Source: Bradyrhizobium sp. ISRA430 (GTDB lineage: Bacteria > Pseudomonadota > Alphaproteobacteria > Rhizobiales > Xanthobacteraceae). Taken from it: a DNA stretch of 64,000 nucleotides. The notes beneath the pieces are model-generated. The model was not told the origin of the DNA and did not search any database. It was given only the letters and a program-made list of their open reading frames with translations. The position numbers were made by a program, and so were the translations under genes. Below, one piece after another: positions 16,733 through 24,396 of the stretch. The stretch lies in assembly GCF_029909975.1 (NCBI RefSeq), contig NZ_CP094516.1, positions 3,286,001 through 3,350,000 of the forward strand. The letters run 5' to 3'. Each line of letters opens with the position of its first letter. Within the stretch, counting starts at the first letter, position 1.

Positions 16733-19423
16733 ATGCCTGATGCAGTGGTCGCTGCACGTGCTCCTGACGCCGCGAGCGGAGCCATCCAGCAGGTCGATGT
16801 CGCCGTGGTCGGCGCCGGCTTTGCCGGCCTCTATCTCCTGCATCGCCTGCGCAAGGCCGGCTTCTCGACGGTCGCCCTGGAAGAGGCCGGCGATGTCGGC
16901 GGCACCTGGTACTGGAACCGCTATCCCGGCGCGCGCTGCGACATCCAGACCATCGACTACAGCTACACTTTCGATCCCGATCTCGAGACCGCCTGGACCT
17001 GGTCGGAGAAATACGCGACCCAGCCCGAGATCCTGCGCTATCTCGGCTTCGTCGCCGACCGTTACGATCTGCGCCGCGACATCCGCTTCAAGACCAAGGT
17101 CACGGAAGCCAAATGGGACGAAGCGACCGAGCGCTGGCACCTCACCACCGACGACGGCGCATCCGTCGCCTGCCGCTATTACATCATGGCGACCGGCTGC
17201 CTCTCGGCACCCAAGCCGCCGGAGATCGACGGCGTCAAGGATTTTCAGGGCGAGATCTATTTCACCGGGCGCTGGCCGCATGAGGGAGTCAACCTTGCCG
17301 GCAAGCGCGTTGCGGTGATCGGCACGGGCTCCTCCGGCATCCAGTCGATCCCACTGATCGCCGAACAGGCCGCGCATCTCACCGTGTTCCAGCGCACGCC
17401 GAATTTTGCGCTGCCCGCACATAACGGGCCGGCGCCGGTCGACCGCATGAGCCTGTTGCAAGGCGACCGTGCCGCCTATCGCGAGCAGGCGCGCCAATCG
17501 ATGACGGGCGTACCCTATCCGCAGCAGATGGCCGTGAGCTGGCAATTGAGCGATGCAGAGCGTCGCGCGCGCTTTGAGGAGGCATGGAGCAAGGGCGATC
17601 TCGTCTACATCCTGACGCAGCTCTGGGCCGATCAGGGCGCCGACCTTGACGGCAACAACATCGTCTCGGACCTGATCCGCGAGAAGATCCGCGCCGCGGT
17701 CAAGGACCCCGAAACCGCCGCAGCGCTGACGCCGCACGATCATCCCTTCGGCGCAAAACGTCCCTGCCTCGACACCAATTACTACGCGACCTACAACCGG
17801 CCGAACGTCACGCTGGTCAATCTGCGCCAGGAGCCGATCAAGGCGATCAGCGCCAACGCCATCAGCACCGACAAGCGCAGCTTCGACGTCGACGTGATCG
17901 TATTCGCGACCGGCTTCGACGCCATGACCGGCGCGATCCGCGCGGTGCATCCGATCACCGGACGCAGCGGCAAGTCGCTGTCCGACGTCTGGGCACAGGG
18001 GCCGCAAACCTATCTCGGGCTGACGGTCGCGGGCTTCCCGAACTTCTTCATGATCACCGGGCCCGGCAGCCCGTCGGTGCTGTCGAACATGGCGGTGTCG
18101 ATCGAGCAGCATGTCGACTGGGTGGTCGACCGGCTCGCCGCACTTCGCGACGCCGGCTTCTCCACCATCGAGGCCACCGAGACGGCGCAGGCCGGCTGGG
18201 GCCGGCATATGGCCGACTGTTCGATGCTGACGCTGCACCGGCTCGCCAACACCTGGTACACGGGCGCCAACGTGCCCGGCAAGGTACATGCGCTGATGCC
18301 CTATACCGGCGGCGTCGGCCCCTATCGCAGCATCTGCGACGAGGTCATCGGCCGCGGCATGCTCGGCTTCCGCCTCACCGGCCCGAACCTCGCCGCACAG
18401 TGCAATGACGGCGAGATCGTGCGCCTGCAACCGGACGTGCGGCTGGTGCTGAACCTGCTCACGCAGTTGAACCTGCCGCCGATCGAGTCGATGGGCGCGC
18501 TCGGCGCGCGCGCCTTCGTCAGCGAGTTCAACAAGAGCCGGCCTGCGGGCCGGCCGATCGGCGAAATCGTCGACGGCACCCTGCCCGGCAGCGACGGCCC
18601 GCTGCCCTATCGGCTGTATCGGCCGGCGACGCCCGGGCCGCATCCGATCGTGGTCTACTTCCATGGCGGCGGCTGGGTACTCGGCGACGAGCAATCCGAC
18701 GATCCGTTCTGCCGCGACATGGTGCGGCGGACCGGCATGATCTTCGTCAGCGTCGACTATCGCCACGCGCCCGAGCATCGCTTCCCGGCCGCAGCCGAGG
18801 ACGGTTATGCGGCTACGCGCTGGATTGCCGAGCACGCCGCCGAGCTCGGCGGCACGCCCGATCCCGTGCTGGTCGCGGGCTGGAGCGCCGGCGGCAACGT
18901 CGCCGCCGTCACCTGCCAGCTCGCGCGCGACCGGGGCGGCCCGGAGATCGCCGGCCAGCTCCTGGTGTGCCCGGTCACCGATTGCAGCTTCGACCGGCCG
19001 TCCTACAACGACAATGCGACCGGCTATTTCCTGACGCGGTCGCTGATGTACTGGTTCTGGGACCTCTACTGCTCGCCGGCAGACCGCACCGATCCGCGCG
19101 CCTCGCCGCTGCGCGGCAAGGTCGCAGGCCTGCCGCCGGCCTTCATCGTAACGTGCGAGTTCGATCCCCTGCGTGACGAGGGCATCGCCTATGCCGAGGC
19201 GCTCGCCGCCGCCGGCGTTCCGGTCGAGCAGCTCAAGGCGCGCGGCCATTTCCACTCGTCCTTCACGATGGTCGATGTGGTGATCACCGGCGTGCCCGGC
19301 CGCGTACAGATGGCCGAGGCGTTGCGGCGCTTCGCGGGACTTCCGCCGGAGGTACGACGCGGCGACGAGACCAGCAATGGTGAGGCCAGGCCGGGGCAGA
19401 GAATCGCGGCGGCAGCGAGCTAA
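16733..19423 (+). CDS. Flavin monooxygenase (Baeyer-Villiger type) fused to an alpha/beta-hydrolase
   Basis: 896 aa, two enzymes in one chain. Residues 1-about 560 are a class B flavin monooxygenase: FAD site GAGFAG at 27-32, [11 protein letters not shown] at 56-66, NADPH site GTGSSG at 197-202. The Baeyer-Villiger fingerprint FxGxxxHxxxWP is present at 171-182 but its His is Phe177. Residues about 600-896 are a hormone-sensitive-lipase-type esterase: HGGGW near 643, GWSAGG with Ser718, an Asp in EFDPLRDEG, and His in RGHFHSS. A ketone could be turned into an ester and cut in one protein. Start ATG 16733 has GGGAGG upstream. Confidence 0.9.
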   Translation: MPDAVVAARAPDAASGAIQQVDVAVVGAGFAGLYLLHRLRKAGFSTVALEEAGDVGGTWYWNRYPGARCDIQTIDYSYTFDPDLETAWTWSEKYATQPEILRYLGFVADRYDLRRDIRFKTKVTEAKWDEATERWHLTTDDGASVACRYYIMATGCLSAPKPPEIDGVKDFQGEIYFTGRWPHEGVNLAGKRVAVIGTGSSGIQSIPLIAEQAAHLTVFQRTPNFALPAHNGPAPVDRMSLLQGDRAAYREQARQSMTGVPYPQQMAVSWQLSDAERRARFEEAWSKGDLVYILTQLWADQGADLDGNNIVSDLIREKIRAAVKDPETAAALTPHDHPFGAKRPCLDTNYYATYNRPNVTLVNLRQEPIKAISANAISTDKRSFDVDVIVFATGFDAMTGAIRAVHPITGRSGKSLSDVWAQGPQTYLGLTVAGFPNFFMITGPGSPSVLSNMAVSIEQHVDWVVDRLAALRDAGFSTIEATETAQAGWGRHMADCSMLTLHRLANTWYTGANVPGKVHALMPYTGGVGPYRSICDEVIGRGMLGFRLTGPNLAAQCNDGEIVRLQPDVRLVLNLLTQLNLPPIESMGALGARAFVSEFNKSRPAGRPIGEIVDGTLPGSDGPLPYRLYRPATPGPHPIVVYFHGGGWVLGDEQSDDPFCRDMVRRTGMIFVSVDYRHAPEHRFPAAAEDGYAATRWIAEHAAELGGTPDPVLVAGWSAGGNVAAVTCQLARDRGGPEIAGQLLVCPVTDCSFDRPSYNDNATGYFLTRSLMYWFWDLYCSPADRTDPRASPLRGKVAGLPPAFIVTCEFDPLRDEGIAYAEALAAAGVPVEQLKARGHFHSSFTMVDVVITGVPGRVQMAEALRRFAGLPPEVRRGDETSNGEARPGQRIAAAAS

Positions 19424-19506
19424 CCGGCGATGGCCCGCCGGGAACCATTTTCCGGCAGCCACGTTGGTAACTCGTGGCATTGAGATGCAGCGATAGGGTG
19501 TGTTGG

Positions 19507-19542
19507 CCCCGGCACGCAAGTACGCGTGCTGGGGTTCTTTTT
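19507..19542 (+). terminator. Strong hairpin with T-tract just before the next gene (terminator or attenuator)
   Basis: An 11-bp stem (19507-19517 with 19524-19534, one G-T pair), a 6-base loop, and TTCTTTTT. This is a classic intrinsic terminator, but it ends only 17 bases before the ATG at 19560. Either it ends the monooxygenase transcript and the next gene has an unseen promoter, or it regulates the gene at 19560 as an attenuator in its leader. A promoter-like GATAGGGT lies at about 19492. Confidence 0.7.
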
Positions 19543-19559
19543 GCGTGAAGGGGAAGAAC

Positions 19560-19835
19560 ATGGGAGACGCATCTACCAGGGCTTCCAAGATCGATTTCGG
19601 TGCAGCCGCCGTGCTGCTCAAATGGCCTTCGCTCGGAAACCAGCGGCGACCTGATCGTACCTCCTACCAGGTGATCGAGGGCACGCTCGACCAGTGCATC
19701 TCGGCCTTCATGGGCAAGCCCGCCGCGACGCGTCATCTCTATGAGATCCGCGCCACGCCGCAGCCGCCGCTGGTCACGGCAATCCTGTCGCCCGAGCACA
19801 TCGCAGAACTGTCGCGCTTGCGGGAATTTCTCTGA
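19560..19835 (+). CDS. Conserved-type hypothetical protein
   Basis: 91 aa from ATG 19560, preceded by AAGGGGAAG. No family recognised. Sequence is globular in look, with a KWPSLGNQRR loop, a GTLDQCISAFM helix and a terminal LSRLREFL. It is separated from the start by the hairpin at 19507. GC content and codon use are like the neighbours, so it does not look foreign. Confidence 0.65.
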   Translation: MGDASTRASKIDFGAAAVLLKWPSLGNQRRPDRTSYQVIEGTLDQCISAFMGKPAATRHLYEIRATPQPPLVTAILSPEHIAELSRLREFL

Positions 19836-19936
19836 CCGCGCGCGGCAGGTCTCGTCTTCACGCGCACGACAAGTTGTAGGAACCCTCTGCCGGATTTTCC
19901 CGTTATCGGTCATCAGAAACGGCGTGAGTGCCTGCG

Positions 19937-20242
19937 ATGCCTGAAGCGGGTCTATCATCCCCGATCGTGCCTTATGGCGCAGATCAGACCCTGTTCGTCG
20001 TAATCGATCGCCTCGACGACGCGACTGAAATCCGCGTCGAGCGAAACGACATCGAAGCTACGATCGACGAACTCGTCGCCGGCTGCTTCCACGATCCGAT
20101 CTGCGTGATTTCATTCAACACGCTCGAACATTGGACGAGAGACATCTCGACCGAGATCGTCGGCGAAATCCGGGCGCGCTGCGATATCGATGGGGTGACG
20201 CTGCCCGACTATCTCAGCGACTTCGTCGAGAGCCACACCTGA
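19937..20242 (+). CDS. Conserved-type hypothetical protein
   Basis: 101 aa from ATG 19937; a GTG at 19928 is in frame and adds three residues. Acidic and compact: TLFVVIDRLDDATEIRVE, then a helix with DELVAGCF and FNTLEHWTRDIS. It resembles small cytoplasmic Bradyrhizobium proteins without known role. A bidirectional terminator follows at 20261. Confidence 0.65.
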   Translation: MPEAGLSSPIVPYGADQTLFVVIDRLDDATEIRVERNDIEATIDELVAGCFHDPICVISFNTLEHWTRDISTEIVGEIRARCDIDGVTLPDYLSDFVESHT

Positions 20243-20260
20243 TCTTACTTCCGCAAGCAC

Positions 20261-20288
20261 AAAAAAGCGCCGCATCCGCGGTGTTTTT
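20261..20288. terminator. Bidirectional intrinsic terminator
   Basis: A6 - GCGCCGC - ATCC - GCGGTGT - T5: a 6 to 7-bp GC-rich stem flanked by A and T tracts, so it works for both strands. It sits between two convergent genes (19937 and 20321), exactly where one is expected. Confidence 0.75.
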
Positions 20289-20320
20289 CGTGTGGCAACT
20301 CAGAGCATGGTTTGGGAGCG

Positions 20321-20476
20321 TTATGCGCGCTGGTATCTGCCGGCGATGACCTCGATCTCGCGGCGGCGTTCACCGGCGAAAGTCAGGAGCTGTTCGATCG
20401 TCCGCGTATCAGTGATCCGTTTGGCCAGCCGCTCGGCGCGCGCGGCCTGATCTTCGAGATACTGGATCGTGTTCAA
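20321..20476 (-). CDS. Small helical hypothetical protein, TTG start
   Basis: 51 aa, with start TTG at 20474-20476 and GGGGAGG seven bases upstream, an excellent ribosome site that decides the start. The protein is one continuous charged helix (NTIQYLEDQAARAERLAKR, then TRTIEQLLTFAGERRREIEV), the pattern of a small family frequent in Bradyrhizobium and its relatives. No function assigned. It ends near the bidirectional terminator at 20261. Confidence 0.7.
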   Translation of the reverse strand: MNTIQYLEDQAARAERLAKRITDTRTIEQLLTFAGERRREIEVIAGRYQRA

Positions 20477-20577
20477 GCGCCGCCTCCCCGAGAGCCCCGA
20501 TTTGTTTGGGCACCCATGGTGCGCCAGAGCGGCTAACAGCCGGTTAAGCGCGACGCTTCGATGTCGATCGACCGGCC

Positions 20578-21117
20578 TTAATGCACGACGTCGAGCCTGA
20601 CGTTGACGATGCCCTTGTCCACCATGCCGAGCGCCTCGGCGGCGGAATGGGAAACGTCGACAACGCGCCCGCGGACATAGGGTCCGCGATCGTTGACCCT
20701 GACGGTGACGGAACGGCCGCTGGAGACATCGGTGACGCGCAGGCGCGTGCCGAACGGCAGGGTCGGATGCGCTGCGGTCAATTCGTTCTTGTCGTACTTC
20801 TCGCCGCTCGCGGTCTCCGTGTCCGAGTAGAAGCTGGCAACGCCGTGCGAGCGGGCTTGTGCGGTGTTGCCTCTACCGTCCGGCGCGCGCGCCCGCCTGA
20901 TCGGTCGCGGATGCAGGGCTGCAACCTTGTGAGGCCGCTCGACCGCGGCCTGACGGCTGGCCCCGCCAAATCCGGAGGCCGCCTGGCGGCCGGCCGGCGA
21001 TTGCGCACATGCGGCGAGCGAGGCGGCCCCGATCGCGACGAACAGGAAGCGGGCCGGTTGGCGGCATGAGATTGCGTGGGAAATCCGGGCACTTTCGGCA
21101 CGTGCAAAGCGAGACAT
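20578..21117 (-). CDS. rlpA: Septal ring lytic transglycosylase RlpA-like lipoprotein
   Basis: 179 aa from ATG 21117 (AGGGG seven bases upstream). A signal sequence runs to a lipobox ending LAAC (residues about 34-37), so it should be lipid-anchored and reach the outer membrane or periplasm. The C-terminal half is the RlpA double-psi barrel: GVASFYSD, AHPTLPFGT, VRVNDRGPYV, and AALGM-like EALGM. RlpA cleaves or binds denuded glycan at division sites. The SPOR domain of classical RlpA is absent. It is the longer paralog of the protein at 2842. Confidence 0.88.
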   Translation of the reverse strand: MSRFARAESARISHAISCRQPARFLFVAIGAASLAACAQSPAGRQAASGFGGASRQAAVERPHKVAALHPRPIRRARAPDGRGNTAQARSHGVASFYSDTETASGEKYDKNELTAAHPTLPFGTRLRVTDVSSGRSVTVRVNDRGPYVRGRVVDVSHSAAEALGMVDKGIVNVRLDVVH

Positions 21118-21279
21118 GATACGCCCCTCCGAACAACCTTAAGTTCGGTCGGCAATGGGGGCAGAACCTTGGCGGAAGGAAAGCAGGCCTGCGGCGACAG
21201 CCGTTTCACGCTGGCTGTGACGATTCCACCACAGTTAATGTCCTGAATCGGGACAGATCCGCGCCGGATCGGCCCTAAA

Positions 21280-21444
21280 TCAGCGCGAGACGATGCGCAA
21301 CGTCACCGTGCGGTCGCCCAGCCGGGGCTTATCGGCCCGCACGTCCTCCTTGAGAATCCGTGCGAGCTCGCGCCAGTAGAGCCACTGCCAGCGCGTCGTC
21401 AGGCTGGCCAGAAAGTCGAGGTCTCGTTGTGTCAGTGTGCACAT
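21280..21444 (-). CDS. Small hypothetical protein
   Basis: 54 aa from ATG 21444; a GTG at 21468 would add eight residues and begin 10 bp after the stop of the DUF1501 gene. The sequence (TLTQRDLDFLASLTTRWQWLYWRELARILKED) is helical and aromatic-rich. Family unknown. It may be carried on the DUF1800-DUF1501 transcript. Confidence 0.5.
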   Translation of the reverse strand: MCTLTQRDLDFLASLTTRWQWLYWRELARILKEDVRADKPRLGDRTVTLRIVSR

Positions 21445-21477
21445 GACGAACCTGATCCGGTTGGACACGTTACGCGG

Positions 21478-22731
21478 TCAGCCGACGAGACCTCCCATCG
21501 GCCTGACATCTGCGCTGTCGGGGAAGACGGCGCTGGCGAGCAGATTCTCCTCGACGCGCAGATGATCCCTGAGCAGGCCCTTCAGCACGGCGCGCAAGTC
21601 GACAGTGGGCTTGAGGTCGCGATCCTCGAAGAGCTGCGCCGGCTTCAGTCCCGGCCAGTCTGCAATCACACGGCCAGCGGCGAGCGCGCCGCCGGCGAGG
21701 AAGGCGACCGTGCCGGTGCCGTGGTCCGTCCCCTGCGTGCCGTTGATGCGCGCGGTGCGCCCGAATTCGGTGACGACGGCGACCACGGTCTCGTGCCAGG
21801 TCTCGCCCATGTTGCTCTCGATTGCGGCCAGCGCGCCGTCGAGCGCGCCGAGGAGATTGAAAAGCTGGCCCGAGGCCGCGCCTTCGGCGATGTGCGTGTC
21901 CCAGCCGACGAAGCCCATGGCGCCGACACGCGGGCCGTCCGGCTTGGCGAGATAACGCGCGGCAGTGCCGGCGGCATCTGCAAAATAGGCGCGCACGCGC
22001 GCGATGCCGGGCGGCGCCAGCGTCGGATCGTCCGACATTGGATCGCCCATCGCGGGCGTACCATCGAGCGAGGCGAGCTTCATACGCGCCTGGAGTACGC
22101 TCGCAAGCTTCGGGTCGGTGTGCCGGTAGAGATCGAGCAGGCGGTTCTGCGTATCCGCGCTCGCGGGCAACAGCTTCTGTGGCACCCATGTCATCACGGG
22201 TGCCGCGCCACGCACCACGAGCGGCGTCACCGAACCGATGCCGAGCGCGCGGCTGCCGTGCGGGTCGACGCGGCCGCCCGATTCCAGTGCGAGCAATGCG
22301 CGATTGAGCCATCCCGAACCGGTCGCGCCAGGTCTGGCGATGCCGCTTTCCAGCACGTCCTGGCCGTCGAAATGCGAGCGCTCGCGATAGGGCGTCGCCG
22401 TCGCATGCACGATCGAGGCCTGCTTGCTCTTGTAAAGCCGATGCAGGTTCGGCATCGCCGGATTGAGCGCGAACAAGGAATCGAGCGGCAGCGCGGGCGT
22501 CTTGCCGTCGAGCACCAGCGCACGATCGCCGCGCAGGGAGATCCAGTCGGGATCGCCGACCGGTGCGACCGCACCAAGCCCGTCGAGCGCGCCGCGCAGG
22601 ATGATGACGAGCAGGCGCGGATCGCGCCCCTCGGCGCGCGCAAGCCGCGGCATCTGGCTCCAGGCGAACAGCGCACCGGAGCCGACCAGGAGCTCGCGCC
22701 GCGTGGGCAGGTGGATGATGCTCATGCTCAC
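21478..22731 (-). CDS. DUF1501 domain-containing protein
   Basis: 417 aa. DUF1501 proteins are exported, alkaline-phosphatase-fold-like, and often paired with DUF1800; their role is unknown. A twin-arginine-type signal is visible (TRRELLVGSGALFAW, residues 10-24). A metal-binding pattern GWDTHIAEGAA and FGRTARINGTQGTDHGTGT occur in the C-terminal half, both conserved in the family. Translation overlaps the DUF1800 gene by ATGA (22728-22731). It is downstream of the operator candidate at 24285. Confidence 0.88.
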   Translation of the reverse strand: MSMSIIHLPTRRELLVGSGALFAWSQMPRLARAEGRDPRLLVIILRGALDGLGAVAPVGDPDWISLRGDRALVLDGKTPALPLDSLFALNPAMPNLHRLYKSKQASIVHATATPYRERSHFDGQDVLESGIARPGATGSGWLNRALLALESGGRVDPHGSRALGIGSVTPLVVRGAAPVMTWVPQKLLPASADTQNRLLDLYRHTDPKLASVLQARMKLASLDGTPAMGDPMSDDPTLAPPGIARVRAYFADAAGTAARYLAKPDGPRVGAMGFVGWDTHIAEGAASGQLFNLLGALDGALAAIESNMGETWHETVVAVVTEFGRTARINGTQGTDHGTGTVAFLAGGALAAGRVIADWPGLKPAQLFEDRDLKPTVDLRAVLKGLLRDHLRVEENLLASAVFPDSADVRPMGGLVG

Positions 22732-24215
22732 CTCCTCTGAAAATCCGCCGACATGAACAACAGCGCCAGCGCCTGCTGCCGGCTCTCGGCGCGCCCGACC
22801 GCTTGCTTCACCTCGGGTGAGATCTCGGACGCGAAGACGTTATCGATGATTGCCTGAGGGTCTGTGATGCCCGTCACGCGCTCGGCAAAATAGTTGGCGA
22901 CGTCGAGCCGCCGTCCGACGCCGTCGATCCAGCTTGCCTCGTCGTCCGGATAGCCCTTGGGCGCGAACGGACGCCACAACCCCTCGCCGAGGAGATCCTG
23001 GCCCCCGGTATAGCGTACCGGATCGACCTGCGTGATGCCGGTCGCGCGCACCATGCCGACGACCCACTCGCCGGGGCGCTTGAGTTTTGACGGCGGCCCG
23101 CGCCAAGCTTCGTCGGAGGACACCATCGCGATCGCGACCTGCTTGAGATCGCCTTCGGTGTTACGGAAGGCCTTCGCCATCTGTTCGACCAGCGCCGGCG
23201 GCGGCTCGTCGGCGACGAAATGGCGCGCGAGCTTGGTCGCGACATGGGTCGCGGTCGCCGGATGCGCGGCAAGGTCGCGCAACACGGCCCGGCCCTGCTC
23301 AACATCCTCCTGCTCGTAGCGTTTGCCGAGCACGGTCTGCCCGCCGGGCTCGTGCAGCCGCGGATTGAAAGTGAACTCGCCACCGTGCTGGGGATCCGCA
23401 CCCGGCGGCACCAGCGTCCAGCCGGTCAGGATGTTGGCGAAGCTGATGACGTCGTCCTGGGTGTAGCCGGTGCGTACGCCCAGCGTGTGCAGCTCCACGA
23501 TCTCGCGCGCGAAGTTCTCGTTGAGGCCGCGGCTGCGATTGATGCCGGCAGTCGAGTTCGCACCCATCGACTCGAGATTGTCGAGATAGAACAGCATCGC
23601 GGGATGGCCCTCGGCCGCCTGGAGCATATCGACGAAACGACCGAACGCATTGGCGCGAATGACCTCGCGCTCATAGGCGCCGGACATGCTCTGGATTTTG
23701 TTGGCCGAGACACAGAAATGGTTGGACCAGAACCACACCAGGCGCTCGGCGAACCCGATATCGGCGGCAAGCGCGGCCTCGGTGCGCAGCTTGGCCTCCT
23801 GCAAGTAGATCGGCCGTCCCGGATCAGGAATGGCTTCGGCCGCCTTCTTCGCCGCCATCTCGGCGGCATCCTTCGCCTCGCTCTGACCCTGCGCCTGCCC
23901 CTGGATTTGCGTTTGGGCTTGCGCTTGAGTCTGATCTTCCGCCATGGCGGGCACCGCAGCCATCTGCTGCTTCTTCGCTTGCTGCTGGGCCTGCTTGGCG
24001 CGCGCGGTTCGCCGCGCATTGGCGTCGGCTACCGTGCGGAAGGCCTTGGCGCTGGACGGAAGGGTGGCCGCGGCAGCCAGTGCGAGCGGTCGGTCGAGCT
24101 CGGCGATCAGGGCGCCGCGCGGGTCAGTCCCGACAGCCGCAATCGATCCAGGTCGCGGCCCCATCCCGAAGCGATGAAGGGCCAGCACAGCTTCGGCCTT
24201 TGCAGAATTGCTCAT
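22728..24215 (-). CDS. DUF1800 domain-containing protein
   Basis: 495 aa from ATG 24215. Family PF08811, no known function. The N-terminal HRFGMGPRPG motif (residues 14-23) is the usual opening. A strongly biased segment at about residues 70-130 is rich in Ala, Gln and Lys and looks like a coiled or disordered linker. The rest has helical family motifs, including WFWSNHFCVS, NENFAREIVELHTLGV and FHPGLHEPG-like FNPRLHEPG. No clear signal peptide. It forms an operon with DUF1501 (4-base overlap), a pairing widespread in bacteria. Confidence 0.88.
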   Translation of the reverse strand: MSNSAKAEAVLALHRFGMGPRPGSIAAVGTDPRGALIAELDRPLALAAAATLPSSAKAFRTVADANARRTARAKQAQQQAKKQQMAAVPAMAEDQTQAQAQTQIQGQAQGQSEAKDAAEMAAKKAAEAIPDPGRPIYLQEAKLRTEAALAADIGFAERLVWFWSNHFCVSANKIQSMSGAYEREVIRANAFGRFVDMLQAAEGHPAMLFYLDNLESMGANSTAGINRSRGLNENFAREIVELHTLGVRTGYTQDDVISFANILTGWTLVPPGADPQHGGEFTFNPRLHEPGGQTVLGKRYEQEDVEQGRAVLRDLAAHPATATHVATKLARHFVADEPPPALVEQMAKAFRNTEGDLKQVAIAMVSSDEAWRGPPSKLKRPGEWVVGMVRATGITQVDPVRYTGGQDLLGEGLWRPFAPKGYPDDEASWIDGVGRRLDVANYFAERVTGITDPQAIIDNVFASEISPEVKQAVGRAESRQQALALLFMSADFQRR

Positions 24216-24284
24216 GGCGAACGCCCAATTCTCGGAGGCTATCGGACGGGCGGCGTAGGAGCCGCCCGTCGGAAGTTACGAACC

Positions 24285-24308
24285 GTAATGCTACAGATCG
24301 TAACATTA
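24285..24308 (-). promoter_or_regulatory. BlaI-type operator candidate before the DUF1800-DUF1501 operon
   Basis: TAATGCTAC-AGATC-GTAACATTA (24286-24308) is a near-perfect dyad. Its 22-bp core from 24285 matches 18 of 22 bases of 27339-27360, just upstream of blaI, in the same orientation. The TAC...GTA pattern is what BlaI/MecI-type repressors recognise. It is about 70 bp upstream of the DUF1800 start, so BlaI probably controls this operon too. Confidence 0.65.
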
Positions 24309-24396
24309 GGTCTGTGGCCTCGCAAGCAGAGATTGAGACATCACAGTCAAGAAATCGGGAGCCGCCCGCCCGATTGACGGGCGGGCGGCGCAGCCC

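Noticed and set aside
16586..19621. 1011-codon open frame opposite the monooxygenase-esterase gene
   Set aside because: It is the antisense shadow of a strong gene; the translation is His/Arg/Asp-rich with no domain and no ribosome site.
21239..21255. TGTCC-TGAATCG-GGACA dyad upstream of the second RlpA gene
   Set aside because: Only 5-bp arms and no repeat elsewhere in the window; likely by chance at this GC content.
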